Below, in pieces: positions 20,547 to 31,690 of a stretch of DNA of 43,692 bases. This DNA comes from Chara braunii (taxonomy: Eukaryota > Streptophyta > Charophyceae > Charales > Characeae), in NCBI GenBank assembly GCA_003427395.1, contig BFEA01000167.1, forward strand, positions 1,810,411 to 1,854,102, in the 5' to 3' direction. The notes beneath the pieces were generated by a model, which was not told the origin of the DNA, did not search any database, and saw only the letters and a list, made by a program, of their open reading frames with translations. Numbering within the stretch: position 1 is the stretch's first letter; each line of letters opens with the position of its first letter. A program made the translations under genes and the position numbers.

Positions 20547-21083
20547 GACGGTCTGGTAAGCGTCTGCATAGGACTGGTCAGTCCGCACACCCCTTCTATC
20601 AGCACAACAAAGAGCCTCAAAGGACAAAGCCGCATGACCTGTGTGTACTACTCCTATGGGTTGGCATGGTGACGGTGGCCCGTGCTTCGACCAAGGCCCT
20701 TCAGAGGCACCGCCCTCTTCTGCCAGATGTGCCACCGGGAACAATGTAGTCTCTCGAGGTAGAGCGCTCACGACTCCTCACGAAAAGAGGATACTCAAGG
20801 TTGGACTGACTTCCTCACGGTAAGAAGAGATTGAGAGGGAAGATAAGGTAAGGGAACAACGTACCTGGAGATAGCTGCCCCCAGCCACAGATGTCTCACC
20901 AATTGAGCCAAATGTGCATTTTGATGACTCGACCGGTACTACCCACAACGCAATGTAGTGCCACCTCAACCAAATGCCACATCAGCATGCTCTCATCATC
21001 ATATATACACCCATTGTCGCCATAGCTCCCACGCTGTCGCCACAGCCTTCCTGCGGCGCACCCCTCTACCCCAGAACATGTGC

Positions 21084-21645
21084 ATGTTTGATAAGGGTCC
21101 CGCGAGGGCTCATTCCTCGCGTTTTTGTCTTTCTCTTTTTAATTCAGAATTTTGTTGAGATAAGGCCCTCCTTACCCCGGATTTACTTCCACTAAATCCG
21201 GAGTGATGAGGTCACTGTAGGGACCTGATAGTCTCCACTTTCTTTCTCAGTCCCAATTGTCCGGCTAACTCTCTTCCACCTTTTTCTCCCGTTTTGTCTC
21301 ATTCTACCTCCTTTTTCTCCCCTTTTTCTTTTCTTTTCTTTTATTTTTTGCAGGACAAGTGTCTATTAGCTGTTGATACTTTTTCTAGGCCTTGGGTGTT
21401 GATCTTGATCCTGATCTAGATCTAGTTGCAGTCCGAGATATCTTCGACTGCGATAATGGCACCCCCACATCCATGGGGGCTCTGTTTTGCCTTCCTTAAT
21501 ATCAAATTGTGGCCTCCGTCGCTCCGGTCTTTCTTTGGTAGCCGAGTCGTTCAAGGCTTTATTTTCCCTTGCTTAGGTGGTCCAAGATATCTCAGATTGC
21601 CATTTAGTCCCTCCTCCTCTATTCCTTCCTCTTCTCTTTGAAAAC
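21084..21645 (-). repeat. Repeat family B, copy 3 (distal part, inverted)
   Basis: Reverse complement of about 10370-10830 and, toward its low end, of about 12080-12180: the TTTTTCTAGGCCTTGG, CCGAGATATCTTCGACTG and CCAAGATATCTCAGATTG landmarks match. It is the continuation of 30457-31690, separated from it by the insertion of E1. About 200 bases that would lie between the two parts (equivalent to 10165-10370) are missing. Confidence 0.65.
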
Positions 21646-21648
21646 ACC

Positions 21649-22564
21649 TAGCGAACTTCAGAAACCAAGCAACATCATACACATGAAACTAGATAGTCGT
21701 GACCTCGAACCAAAAGCAGAATTGCAACACGAGTTCCAACAAATAAGAGTCAACAAAAACTCACAAGTGACAATGTTAGAATAGTGTCATCATCATCAAC
21801 AATGAACCAATGTCGACATCTTATTTGGTGCTCTGTGCCCAGACTACAAGTGGCAGATCCTATCTAGCCTATCTACAATGTTGCTAGTGACGTCAACAGC
21901 TCCCCAAAGTACGAGCAGATCTCGGCCAATGCCATTCGCCTCAAGCACCAGGTATGTCTCTCATATCACTCACACCCTCGATCCCCCACTCACAGATGCC
22001 ACGTGCACCCAAGGACCACCATGCGCCCCATCCAGCTCAGCGCAGCTCAGCGCGGCTATGGTTGCCTGCTCTCCCTACTTGCCCGTGAGTGCGTGGGCCT
22101 GACCAGCGATTAGCGCAGCAGCACTTGTGCAACATGCAGCCAGTGCCTGAATGCCGGTGCGAGGGCAGACACTTTCCTAAATGGAAGTGGCCTGCCTGCT
22201 GCGTGTGGCCTGCCTGCCCTGGGCCCCTGCCCAGAAGCTTCCGGTAGGCCCCGAGAGGCTGAGCCCCGGTCTAGACGAATCAGGCCTAGGGCCTGTGACG
22301 GTTGCCTGTGCCTAGCTGCCCGCAGCCTGTGTTCGGCCCATGTTGTACATCTGGCCCAGGGTCTGCCTGGGTTACGTACGAAAAAGGCGGCCAGGGCCTG
22401 GGCTCTCTCAACCAACAGGTGCTGCGCAACTGCCTGAATTTCCACAGTTGCGTGGTGACCGAAAAATAGGCCTCTTGGCCTTGGTCGGGCCCGCCTTCAC
22501 TTAGGGCGGCCGACAGTGTACTTACAAGGCCAAGAAGGGGCTTGTTGGGCCGTCATGCCTCTCA
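21649..22564 (-). repeat. 3' LTR of E1 (outer end deleted)
   Basis: Matches the 5' LTR at 29529-30456 along its length from AGCGAACTTC onward. It starts (minus strand) with TGAGAGG at 22564, next to the polypurine tract. The last ~20 bases, including the expected CCTTGCA end, are missing at the low side. Confidence 0.9.
22170..22189. promoter_or_regulatory. Conserved LTR hairpin (E1 3' LTR)
   Basis: CACTTTCC-TAAAT-GGAAGTG, homologous to hairpins at 30061-30080, 33598-33620, 33836-33860 and 38821-38854. See the finding on covariation. Confidence 0.5.
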
Positions 22565-22575
22565 TTCCCTCCTCC
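22565..22575 (-). promoter_or_regulatory. Polypurine tract of E1
   Basis: GGAGGAGGGAA on the minus strand immediately before the 3' LTR start TGAGAGG; it primes plus-strand DNA synthesis in LTR elements. Confidence 0.75.
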
Positions 22576-22604
22576 ATACTTCGACAGTCCTTTGAGAAGT
22601 TCCA

Positions 22605-24030
22605 TTACTCAATTTGGCGCTTTCCCTTCTGTAGTAACTTCTCGTAGTGAGCGACAGCCTGTGGAGCAGTCTGCATTAGTTCCTCCCGGGTAAACCATCT
22701 GTCCTCCTTGGGATCAGTGTGATGTCTAACCAAACGCGATATTGCAGCTTCGGCTTAGGAGGACGTCCCCTGCCTGTTGGTCTTGGAACTTGCATTTCCC
22801 TGTGGTTTACGATGTCGTCGATGTCGACCTCTCCATCCATGGTTGGGGGCAGCATTGAGCGACGAGAGGGAAATTGATCAGTTTCTCTGAAAGATGCGAG
22901 TTTGGAGGTGTGAAAGACAGGGTAAGTACGAAGGTGACCAGGGATCCGAATTACATATGACGGCCCATCCGGATCAACCCCGACAACATCAAGAACCTCC
23001 CATGGTCCGAAGTACTGTGGCATGAGCTTGCGGGAGATCCCGTGCTCCTTTCCTAGTTCTGAGGACTTGACCCAGACTCTGTCCCGTACCTGAAATGTAG
23101 ATGGGCGGCGGTGTTTGTTCTCAGATTCTATCGTCGCCGCCTGTGCCTTGTGCATTTGTTCTACAGCTTGCTGCATCAACTGCTCGTATCGATATGCAAA
23201 TTCTAATGTACCAGGTGTAGTTGTCGGCTGATTCTCAGGTAGTAGGAAATCTAGAGGCAGTCTAGGCTTAAAAGTCAGTAGCAGGCTGTTAGGACTCACC
23301 CCTGTTGCGTTGTGCACAACATTGTTGTACAGGCTGGCGATGAGAGCGAGTTTCTTATCCCAGTCCATCTGGTCGGGCTTAATGTAGTGCCTCAACAGGT
23401 GTTGTACAATGCGGTTCAGCTGCTCTGCTTGCCCGTTTGCCTCTGGGTGGTTCCGGAGGTCATCTGCAGTTGTGTTCCTTGTTCTGCAGCTGCAGCTTTC
23501 CACAACTCACTGGTGAATTAGACATCCCGATCACTCACAATAGACTTTGGAAGCCCAAAGTCTCTGACCCAGTTCTCTTTGAACAGCTTGATCACATACT
23601 CGGTCTTGGCCGTTGCAGGCATTGCGATTAACCTAGCATACTTACTAAACCTATCCACAATAACATAGACATATCGCATTCCGCTCTTGCTGGTGACCAG
23701 TGTGTCCATGAAATCCATAGACAGGCTCTCATCAAGCCTTTCCAGAATTGGAAGGGGCTTGAGAAGCCCAAGAAGGGCATGTGTGCGTGGCTTGTCTCTC
23801 TGACACACCTGACAGGTCTCCACGTACAGCTTCGCATCTTTCATCATTGTGGGCCGCCAGAATCGCTGCAACAAATTTGCTGCAGTCTTCCTATACCCAA
23901 AATATCTGGTGGCGTCGTGACATTCGCCTAAAAATAAACTACGCAAAGAGTCCCGGTTTGGAACACACAAGCGTTTGTTCCCGACCTTCTCAAGGAACAG
24001 TAGGCCATTGCCCAACACAAACTTGTTAGC
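22605..24030 (-). pseudogene. pol: Integrase and chromodomain pseudogene of E1
   Basis: The zinc-binding N-terminus is recognisable (ECHDATRYFGY ... CQVCQRDK), but the second His of the HHCC set reads Tyr. Catalytic core: D in LSMDFMD, D in VSDRD, E in HPEANGQAEQ, so the DDE residues are present. A TAA stop lies right after VSDRDV (23518-23520), a frameshift near 23450, and another frameshift near 22715 inside the chromodomain, whose second half (EDRWFTREEL...) continues in the other frame to the TAA at 22605. The GPW-like C-terminal fold (YFGPWEVLDVVG) and SYVIRIPGHLRTYPVFHTSK are intact. Inactive as it stands. Confidence 0.9.
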
Positions 24031-25353
24031 AGTTACTTTTTTCCTTCACCTCGAGTCTGCGTATGATCTCGGCCATGAACGGGTCCTCGCGATAGGCATC
24101 CACCAAGGATTGAGTAACATCGTCCGCAACCCCAAATTCAGTGACCAGTGCACCTAGGAAGTCTGGCTTACGCGACAACGCATCAGCAACCTTGTTGTAC
24201 TCCCCCTTGATGTACTGGGCTCGAAGTCATATTGCTCTATGACTTCAATCCAACGCTTCAGAGCATCAGAGAGTACCGGTTGAATCTTCATCCACCTCAG
24301 GGTCTGATGATCCGTCCTGACGTAGAAGAAGCGACCAAGGAGGTAATGCCTCCAATGAGTCAACGCTTTGTAGATCGCGTAGAGTTCCTTCTCATAAGTG
24401 GACTTGGCCAACTTTTGAGAGGGCATCTTTTTGGACATGTACTCTACCGGCCTTAACGTTTTCCCTCCTGTTGCCAAGTCCGACACCAATGTCGTATTGA
24501 CTGGCATCCGTGGTCACAACGAAAGGCTTGTTAGGATCGGGCAGTTTCAAGACCTCATGGTGAGTAAGGGGATGCTTCACATGTCTGAAAGCAGCCTCAC
24601 ACCTGTTTGTCCACTCCCATGGGGTGTCAAGGCGTGTCAGGTCCGTCAAAGGCGCGGCCACTATGCTATAATTCTTCACAAAATTGCGGTAGTAGCCTGT
24701 CATCCCTAAGAAGGACCTCATCTCATTCACCGACTGAGTACAAGGCAAGTTGCGAATGCTGGCCACCTTCGAGCATCGGGCTTCAATCCCTCTGCGGAAA
24801 TCTCATGACCCAAGTACAAGATCCGGGTGCGGCCAAATTCACATTTATCCCCGTTGATCTTGAACTGGTGTTGTCGAAGGAGGCTAAGGACTTTGTCTAA
24901 ATGGCCAACATGCTCTTCGACAGTCCTACTGAAGATAAGTATGTCATCGAGGTACACTATGACAAACTTGTCTAAGTAGTCATGAAAAATCATGTTCATT
25001 GCGTCCTGGAAGGTGCTAGGAGCATTGCAAAGGCCGAAAGGCATCACCACAAACGCGTACAGACCGTACGTGGTCTGAAAAGCAGTTTTGTGTTGATCCT
25101 CGGGCCGTATAGCAATCTGATGGTACCCGGACTTCAAATCTATCTTACTGAAGTACCGACACCCTAGCACTCGGTCCAACAAGTCATCGATGCGCGGTAG
25201 GGGCTCTGCGTTCTTCACGGTGATGGCATTGAGGCCCCTATAGTCAATGCACATCCTCAAGGTTCCTCCCTTCTTCAATACGAATAGGATAGGAGATCCG
25301 TAAGGGGAAATGCTAGGCCGGATCCAACCCTTCTCTATGAGTTCTTTGAGTTG
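24031..25353 (-). pseudogene. pol: Reverse transcriptase-RNase H pseudogene of E1
   Basis: RT motifs in order: [41 protein letters not shown], and the catalytic box YLDDILIFS. RNase H: TTDASQY, TYEKELYAIYKALTHWRHYL, RTDHQTLRW. Breaks: a TGA at about 25351 just before QLKELIEKG, frameshifts near 24770, 24495, 24215 and 24030. Catalytic Asp residues are retained. The connection domain FLGMTGYYRNFVKNYS is recognisable. Non-functional without repair. Confidence 0.9.
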
Positions 25354-26279
25354 TCATCGAAGCTCATCGAGCTCAGCTAGAGACATCCGATAGATCCTAC
25401 CCTTCGGAATACTAGACCCTGGGATAATCTCTATCGCGTGGACGACCTCCCTCTCAACAACCCCTTTCGGCTCTTCAAATAGATCAGGGTATTTAGCAAC
25501 CACTCCCTCTACCTCCGACGACATTTTCACCGGCTCGCTTGCTGCAGAGACAATAACTAAGTACATACCCTCCTCCGGATTTTGCTTATAATAATTATAG
25601 AACACGGCCGAACACATGCATCCGTAGGATTCGATCAGACTACTAGCCTTAAACTTACGTAAACTGGCGGTCCCCCCTTCGGGCGAAGTGTGTTTGACCA
25701 CTTTTCGGTCCCAGTCAAACTCGGGCTGTGCAACTGAAAGATAGTACATACCCAACAGGATATCCATTGGGAGATCATCGCTAACTAGGAACGAGACTCG
25801 ATGTCTCAGTTCCCCTCCCACGTACGGGAAAAAACACTCAATGTCTTTAAGGTAGTCAGTGACTACCATGCGCTGTTTGTTGGCACAGGTCGACTCCACA
25901 GGTCGACTCAGGCGTTGCACTTGCCCCTGTAAGCGCGCAAGCTCTCAACACATGCGCGACTAATGAAATTCCACGTCGAGCAAGTGTCATAATAGGCCCC
26001 GGCCTTGCGGCCGCCGATGACTACCTCGCCGACGAACAACTCACCCTTAACGGCTTTGGCCATGGCCATCCAAGAAGCTAGCGGGTCTAATCTAGAACAC
26101 TCCTCCTCCAACTCCTCTAAGGACTCAAACACATTCATCGAACAGAGGATCAATGGGTCCGAATGTGTTTGCGCGACGACAATGGAGTCCGTAGTTTGGG
26201 CCATCTCTCGAGATTGTGGGGGTGTGTCCACCACCTCGACCCTAGCAGGAACTACTATTCCTACTGGCCCGACGTGTTT
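25354..26279 (-). pseudogene. pol: Protease pseudogene of E1 (start of pol, -1 frame)
   Basis: Pol begins in the -1 frame relative to gag at the slippery site (26276-26282). The retropepsin-like active site reads YYDTCSTWNFIS, where the family has D-T/S-G, so the Gly is replaced by Cys and activity is likely lost. The C-terminal flap/ILG segment survives as LPMDILLGMYYL. A perfect 13-bp tandem duplication (25884-25896 and 25897-25909) shifts the frame between the two halves. The linker to RT (PDLFEEPKGVVEREV ... IPKGRIYRMS) is intact up to the TGA near 25351. Confidence 0.85.
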
Positions 26280-28245
26280 CCCGATGCAGTGCCAAAACTA
26301 TTGGCAACATTGCTACCCAGGGAAGCAGAGGATCCCGTCGCCTGCCACATTGTAGGCGGGATCTTTTCGGTCACCTTCTTGTTCCAACACTTGAACTGGT
26401 TATGGCCATATTGACCACAACAGATACAAGCTTGCCGAGTGTACCGGTCTCTCAACACATCCTCTGTGAGACCCGCTTTCTCCCATGGAGGAGCGTTAGG
26501 GTCAACTTGACTCCTAGATCGGGAGCCTCTGCGGCGTCTATCGGTCACCTTACCTTTTTGGACGGAGGCAACGACTGCTCCACCCCCTGAAGCTTCTACG
26601 CTGCCCGCCTCTAAACCTACTCCCTCCTGGAAGTCATCGTCTAACTCAATGGTGGAAACATCGTTGTCGACGAACATAATGCGACCCTTCGCCTTCCAGT
26701 TGGGAGGCAGTGCCTTCTTCCTTCCATCCGTCGTGGGTTGATGTCCATGCCCTATCTTTGCTTCCAGGTCTAGGGCCTTCTTGCTAAACGAGGAAACGTT
26801 GTGCACATTGATGTTCGCCTCACCCGCCAACTGATTCCTGAGTGGCATGGGAAGACACCTCAGGTAAGTGGTCTGTAAGACTTGGGGGTCGTAACGCACT
26901 CCAGGAACACAGATCAAACGATGTGCAACGTTTGTGGCATCCCTTACAGACTTGAACGATCGAGCACTCTGAGTCAGGATCACATCAGTGGTCTTTTGGG
27001 CCTCCTGAGGATCATGCCACCTTTCCTCCACCAGCTTAAGGAAGTCTTCCAGTTTCAGGGGTACTGCCCAAGCGCGGAAGTCATGACCGTATCCCTGCAT
27101 TTGCACTAGCCCGCTTAACCATCTTGCTGCACTCCCCTCAAGGTAGGAGGCAGCCACAAGCACTTCCTCGTGCGACAAGGTCAACTTACACTTAACGTAG
27201 ACTGGCACTGACCTCAACCATGTGTCAACAAGGTCTTTGCCTCTGTTATCCCTTGAGAAGATTTTAGGCGAGGCGATGGCAGTCTTTGGAACCCACTGGC
27301 CTTGTCCCGGTACCTGCACCACTCCAGGCTGTGGACCTTGGGGCGCAGGCTTCTGCACTAGCTGTTGTTGGGGCTGTGTGCCCTGTGGCTGTGTTGGCTG
27401 CGAGACAGCAGGCTGCCCAGTTACGGCAGTCTGTAACGGAGGTTGGGAATACACTGTCTGTACAGGAATCTGTACACTAGGACCTTTTGAGAACCCTCCT
27501 GTCAAAGGCATACTTAACAGGGAAGCGGCCTGTACCGATGTTGGAGAGACTATGTATGGGGATACTGCAGTCACCGGTGGGACAAAAGGAGGGAGGTTGT
27601 ACCACAGGCGAGGCATCATGCCTTGATGGTGATGGTGCTACCTGAGCTCTCCCAGCCAGCACGACCAGGCTCTGCTGGATGTCTTGTAAGAGCGTCGTAC
27701 GATAGTCCTGCATTTCCACTACATCTAACAGGGCTGCCCTCACGATCCTCACATCATCATCCACATTCGTCAGGTCCATCTCCTCTAACTCCCTAATGTC
27801 TGCTTGTCTCCATTGCATCCTTGACTTTCGTTTGAGCATCCTCTCCTTCTCTACCTTTATCTCTTCTAAAGCCTTTCGTAGTTGTGCCTCCTGAGCATCT
27901 GCTCGCTGTATGGCGACCTCCTCGGGGGCCGATCCTAACTACTGGCTTGCCATTACACCAGCGGACTGACTCAGGGTTTGTGCACTCGTTGCCCCTAAAC
28001 TCCTTGAGCTACTAGCCTGACAGCTTTGCTGCGCAGCGGTGGCCATGGCTGCTGAAGTAGCAGCTTCGCTTGCGAAATACCGTGCTTGCCTCTGCGGCCC
28101 TAGCTCTACACTGCTGCTGCTGTCTCTCCCTGAGCTGGCGGAACAGGAGTCTGTCACCCCGGGGTCCTAATGCCACGTGGTCTAACGGGTGCCTTGCTGA
28201 TTGCAGGATCCTATCGTCCTCGCTAGTGTTCTCCCTATCACTCAT
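26261..28245 (-). pseudogene. gag: gag pseudogene of E1
   Basis: Starts with ATG in TAGCTTATGAGTGAT (28245). The Ala/Gln-rich N-terminal segment is broken by a frameshift near 28150 and a TAG at 27939-27941; a further shift lies near 27610. The remaining 452 codons are open: a Pro/Gln-rich linker, the gag capsid core (YLEGSAARWLSG, RWHDPQEAQ, RYDPQVLQTTYLRCLP), a basic stretch (DRRRRGSRSRS), and a CCHC zinc knuckle, CICCGQYGHNQFKC (Cx2Cx4Hx4C), for RNA packaging. It ends at TAG 26261-26263, five codons past the slippery site. Confidence 0.9.
26276..26282 (-). promoter_or_regulatory. Programmed -1 frameshift site G GGA AAC
   Basis: In gag frame the minus strand reads TCG GGA AAC ACG TCG GGC CAG TAG, a canonical X XXY YYZ heptamer four codons ahead of the gag stop. 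The overlapping -1 frame is open and leads into the protease. E2 keeps the same stop and distance but its heptamer reads A GGA AAC (35089-35095). A small hairpin AGGAA-TAGTAG-TTCCT begins 13 bases downstream; it is weak. Confidence 0.65.
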
Positions 28246-28866
28246 AAGCTACAAAATGGTAGACAATCTGCACTAGGTCACACTCGATGCCTACCGCAGC
28301 GTAGTGCACAAACCAATTTAAAATAACTAAATTAATTAATCGGTGGCTATGTCGGAGTCTACACATTTGGGTCCAACATGTAAGTTCAGATTCCTACAAA
28401 CGAAGCTATTTTTACTTGATTAGTCCGCAAACAGAAAGTAAATGAGGAGAAATTGTTCTACCGATACTGCCTGTCAGATATCAATGGCTGTAACATCTAA
28501 CTGATCAAAATAAAAATGAAATCATTTGCATGGCTGTTTGCAGAGTCGAATTGTACCCGAACTTATCACCTGAAATCTACCCCTCCCTCAATTCTTCTTG
28601 AGTGGCTCTTGACGCCAGCGTCCCTGAGCGATCCAGATAGTGTGCGTGTCTAAATAAAGGTGTGCTCACGACCCACCCCTGTGCCCCGAGTCAATGCTGA
28701 GCCGGCCAGCCCTGCACCATATTTATCCTAGCGTGCAGCGAGCCTTACACCGACCGATTGGCTGATCAAGAGGCGTTTAAGGACGACCCCCGAAGTCCTC
28801 AGGAATTATTTAACTTCGCTGACAGGACGACGATTACAGCCAATGGAAGGTAACCCCGCCGGTGCT

Positions 28867-28874
28867 TATTTATA
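28867..28874 (-). promoter_or_regulatory. Leader TATA box of E1
   Basis: GGGCGTCTATAAATAAGC on the minus strand, 620 bases upstream of the gag ATG and ~655 bases downstream of the LTR end. Conserved in E0 and E2, which suggests a promoter inside the leader rather than a chance match. Confidence 0.5.
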
Positions 28875-29515
28875 GACGCCCGATACTCGTCTCTCCTGTA
28901 GGGCTGGCCTGCCCCTCATAACCCATCTATCAGCGCAGCAAGCAGGCAAAGGACAAAGCAGCAAAGCATGCATGCTCTACTTCCGGTGGGTTGGCATGGT
29001 GACCATGACCTTGTGCTTCGTCCAGGGCCCTTCAGATAGCTCCGCCCTCTCCTTCGAGATGCTCCACGTGAACAATGCCGACTCTCAAGGTTGAGCGCTC
29101 TCGACTGCTCACATGAGAGGACTCTCAAGATAGAACAAACATCCTTGCGGTAAGAAGTGTTGAAGAGGTTGGATAAGGTTAAGAGCAACGTACCACAAAA
29201 TAGCTGCCCCCAACCACAAATATTCTCACCAGATGACCTGATGCCGATTGTGATGACCAATCGCTGCTTCGGCACGACCAGCATTACACCGCCGTTCCAC
29301 CTTAGCATCAATCGCACATCAGATAGTTCTCATCACACTGCGAAACACCCAATCACCACTTCGTAGCCGTCTTGGCGATACCTCTCTTCACCTGGGTCGC
29401 CTGCTTGCCTTCGCCCTCCTTACTATGCACTCCCTACGGTCGCTCACCCAGCAAACCGCATGCATGTACCGCATAGGCAGAAGACAAGCGCCAGATTAGC
29501 GCAACGTACCACAAC

Positions 29516-29528
29516 TTTGATACCAAGT
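29516..29528 (-). promoter_or_regulatory. Primer binding site of E1
   Basis: Directly after the LTR end CCTTGCA the minus strand reads ACTTGGTATCAAAG; TGGTATCAgAGC is the complement of the 3' end of plant initiator tRNA-Met, the usual primer of chromoviruses. Confidence 0.75.
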
Positions 29529-30456
29529 TGCAAGGAAAATGAGCGATAGCGAACTTCAGAAACCAAGCAACATCATACACATGAAACCAGATAGGTGTGA
29601 CCTCGAACCAAAAGCAGAATTGAAACACGAGTTCCACCAAATAAGAGCCAGCAAAAGCTCACAAGTGACAATGTGAGAATAGTCTCATCATCATCAACAA
29701 TGAACCAATGTCGACATCCTATCTGGTGCTATGCGCCCAGACTACAAATGGCAAATCCTATCTAGCCTATCTACAATGTCGCTGATGATGTCAACAGCTC
29801 CCCGAGGTACAAGCAGGTCTCGGCCAATTCGTTCGCCTCAAGCACCAGGTATGTCTCTCGTATCACTCACAACCTTGATCCACAGATACCACGTGCACCG
29901 GAGGACCACCATGCGCCCCATCCAGCTCAGCGCAGCGCAGCTCAGCTATGGCTGCCTGTTCTCCCTGCTCGCCCGTGAGCGCGTGGGCCTGATCAGCGAT
30001 TAGCGCAGGAGCGCTTGCGCAACATGGAGCCAGTGCCTAAATGCCGAATGCGAGGGAAGGCACTTTCCTAAATGGAAGTGGCCTGCCTGCTGCGTGTGGC
30101 CTGGCTGCCTTGGGCCCCTGCCCAAAAGCTTCCGGTAGGCCCCGAGAGGCTGAGCCCCGGTCCAAACGAATCAGGCCTAGGGCCTGTGACGATTGCCTGT
30201 GCCCAACTGCCCGCAGCCTGTGTTCGGCCCATGTTGTGTATCTGGCCCAGGGTCTGCCTCGATTACGTACGAAAAAGGCAACCAGGGCCTGGGCGCTCTC
30301 AACCAACTGGCACTGCGCACCTGCCTGAATTTCCACAGGTGCGTGGTGACTGAAAATTAGGCCTCTTGGCCTTGGTCGAGCCCGCCTTCACTTAGGGCGG
30401 CCGACAATGCTGCTTACAGGGCGAAAAAGGGGCTCGTTGGGGTCTCATGCCTCGCA
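29529..30456 (-). repeat. 5' LTR of E1
   Basis: 928 bp from TGCGAGG (30456) to CCTTGCA (29529), with short inverted termini TGCgAGG / CCTtGCA. Homologous to 21649-22564. It contains the conserved hairpin at 30061-30080 and a CCCGCCTTCACTTAGGGCGG palindrome near 30390. No TATA box is seen in it on the element strand. Confidence 0.9.
30061..30080. promoter_or_regulatory. Conserved LTR hairpin (E1 5' LTR)
   Basis: CACTTTCC-TAAAT-GGAAGTG; same position as in the other LTRs, about 380 bases from the LTR start. Confidence 0.5.
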
Positions 30457-31690
30457 GGAGTCTTAAGTTGTGATTATTTTTATTCATATTCGTCTGGTGT
30501 CCCAATTTTATTTGGGACCCCTAGTCCTCGACAGCCCCGTTTTCCCTTCCTCTTATGTGCCACTGGTATGGCGAATATTCTTGGCCGCTAGATCTTGATC
30601 TCACAGTTGTCAATCACCGTTGCAATTTGCTCCCATGTGCTTGAGGTACCATTTCTAGTGTTTTGAGGGTGTCCAACCTTATTTTCTCTTCCCCTCAGCA
30701 GCACCTTGCAGTCTGTTAATTTTCGGAGTGCAATGGTGGTCATTTTCCTTGTCTCATTGCCCCCAAACTCGCCCCAAACTGAAACAAATTGAGGCAGCAC
30801 ATTTCCAAGTGCATCCAGACTGGATATTGTCTTCGGATATATCTAACACAATGTGTTTGCTTTACTTTTTGTGTTCCGTTGTACCACCGCCTACCTTGCT
30901 CTTGATTTTGCTTGATTTTCTGAGAGAAAAAAAAAAAACTAAGGTATTTTGTAATTGTTTCATCCCAGGATGAATTCAGTCACACTATGTATCTAGAACA
31001 TGTGTTTACTTCTCCCCTAGATGTCTGTTTCTAGAACGTGTGTTTACTTCTCCCCTAGATGTCTGTTTTTGACCGTTTTCGTCCCAACTACATCTAGACT
31101 TGATGCGAACCTGTATTCTGCACCTAGGCCTCTTTTGGGAAGGGACAAGTTGACCATGATGTGGCGGCTTGTCCCTTTTTCACTCCTGCACTCTCCCACC
31201 TCTCCCATCTTCCCTCTAGGCCATTTTCTCTCCACCTTTGCTGGCGTTTTTATTTCGGACCACATGAGAACCACATTTTTCAGGTTCACTGCACCTCGGC
31301 CCCCCGAAACTGAAGCCTTTGTAATCGTCGTATCCCTTTCGAGTTCCTTCTCAATTTCAAGGCATGAAAGCTTTAAAATTGAGACTTTCATACCTCTTTT
31401 CTAGCCCTTTTTATTCTAGTATGCAAGGGCCCACCATATTTCAGTTTCCTTGTGCTTGGACACTAGTGTGGCTAGCACCTAGTAGTCCATTTGCACCCTT
31501 CAGTCGCCCCCTAGGCTTTTCTCATGCCGTACTTGGGCAGTGTCTAGGCCATGGATTAGGGGCCCGATTCCGACAACACCAAGGCACTATTTTCCTTGGT
31601 GTCATTGAGCCCATCCGCTTGCGGTACTAGTTTCCTTGTGCTCTTTTTCCCGGCGGACCTCCTTTCTCAAGGAGGACTGTTTTTATTATT
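30457..31690 (-). repeat. Repeat family B, copy 3 (proximal part, inverted)
   Basis: Reverse complement of about 8940-10170, in the same order and including the CTCAATTTC...AAATTGAG hairpin (near 31350-31383). It directly adjoins the 5' LTR of E1 at 30456, showing that E1 inserted into this older repeat. A short tandem duplication (TCTAGAACRTGTGTTTACTT) lies near 30990-31060. Confidence 0.7.

Larger units (their letters stand above)
18313..21083 (-). mobile_element. Gypsy element E0, gag-and-leader remnant
   Basis: A minus-strand fragment of the same Ty3/gypsy family as E1 and E2: leader (about 19918-21083) then gag (18313-19917). No LTR, primer site, protease or pol is present. The 5' side stops about 130 bp short of where the primer site lies in E2 and meets inverted B repeat sequence; the 3' side meets the minisatellite. 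Confidence 0.75.
28246..29528 (-). other. Untranslated leader of E1
   Basis: About 1.28 kb between primer site and gag ATG, noncoding, with homologues in E0, E2 and E4. The blocks AAGATAGCTGCCCCCAACC, GCTTCGTCCAGGGCCCTT, CGTCTATAAATA and a purine run GAGGGAGGGG before gag are shared. Such a long leader may hold packaging and dimerisation signals. Confidence 0.7.
21649..30456 (-). mobile_element. Ty3/gypsy chromovirus-type retrotransposon E1, full length
   Basis: 8.8 kb, minus strand: 5' LTR (29529-30456), primer site, leader with TATA box, gag, protease, reverse transcriptase, RNase H, integrase, chromodomain, polypurine tract, 3' LTR (21649-22564). The pol order RT-RNaseH-IN and the C-terminal chromodomain place it in the chromoviruses. 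All open frames are broken by stops and frameshifts. The LTRs differ at about 20 of the first ~260 bases compared by eye, so it is not recent. It sits in an inverted B repeat; the outer end of its 3' LTR and ~200 bp of B are deleted, so no target duplication can be seen. Confidence 0.9.
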
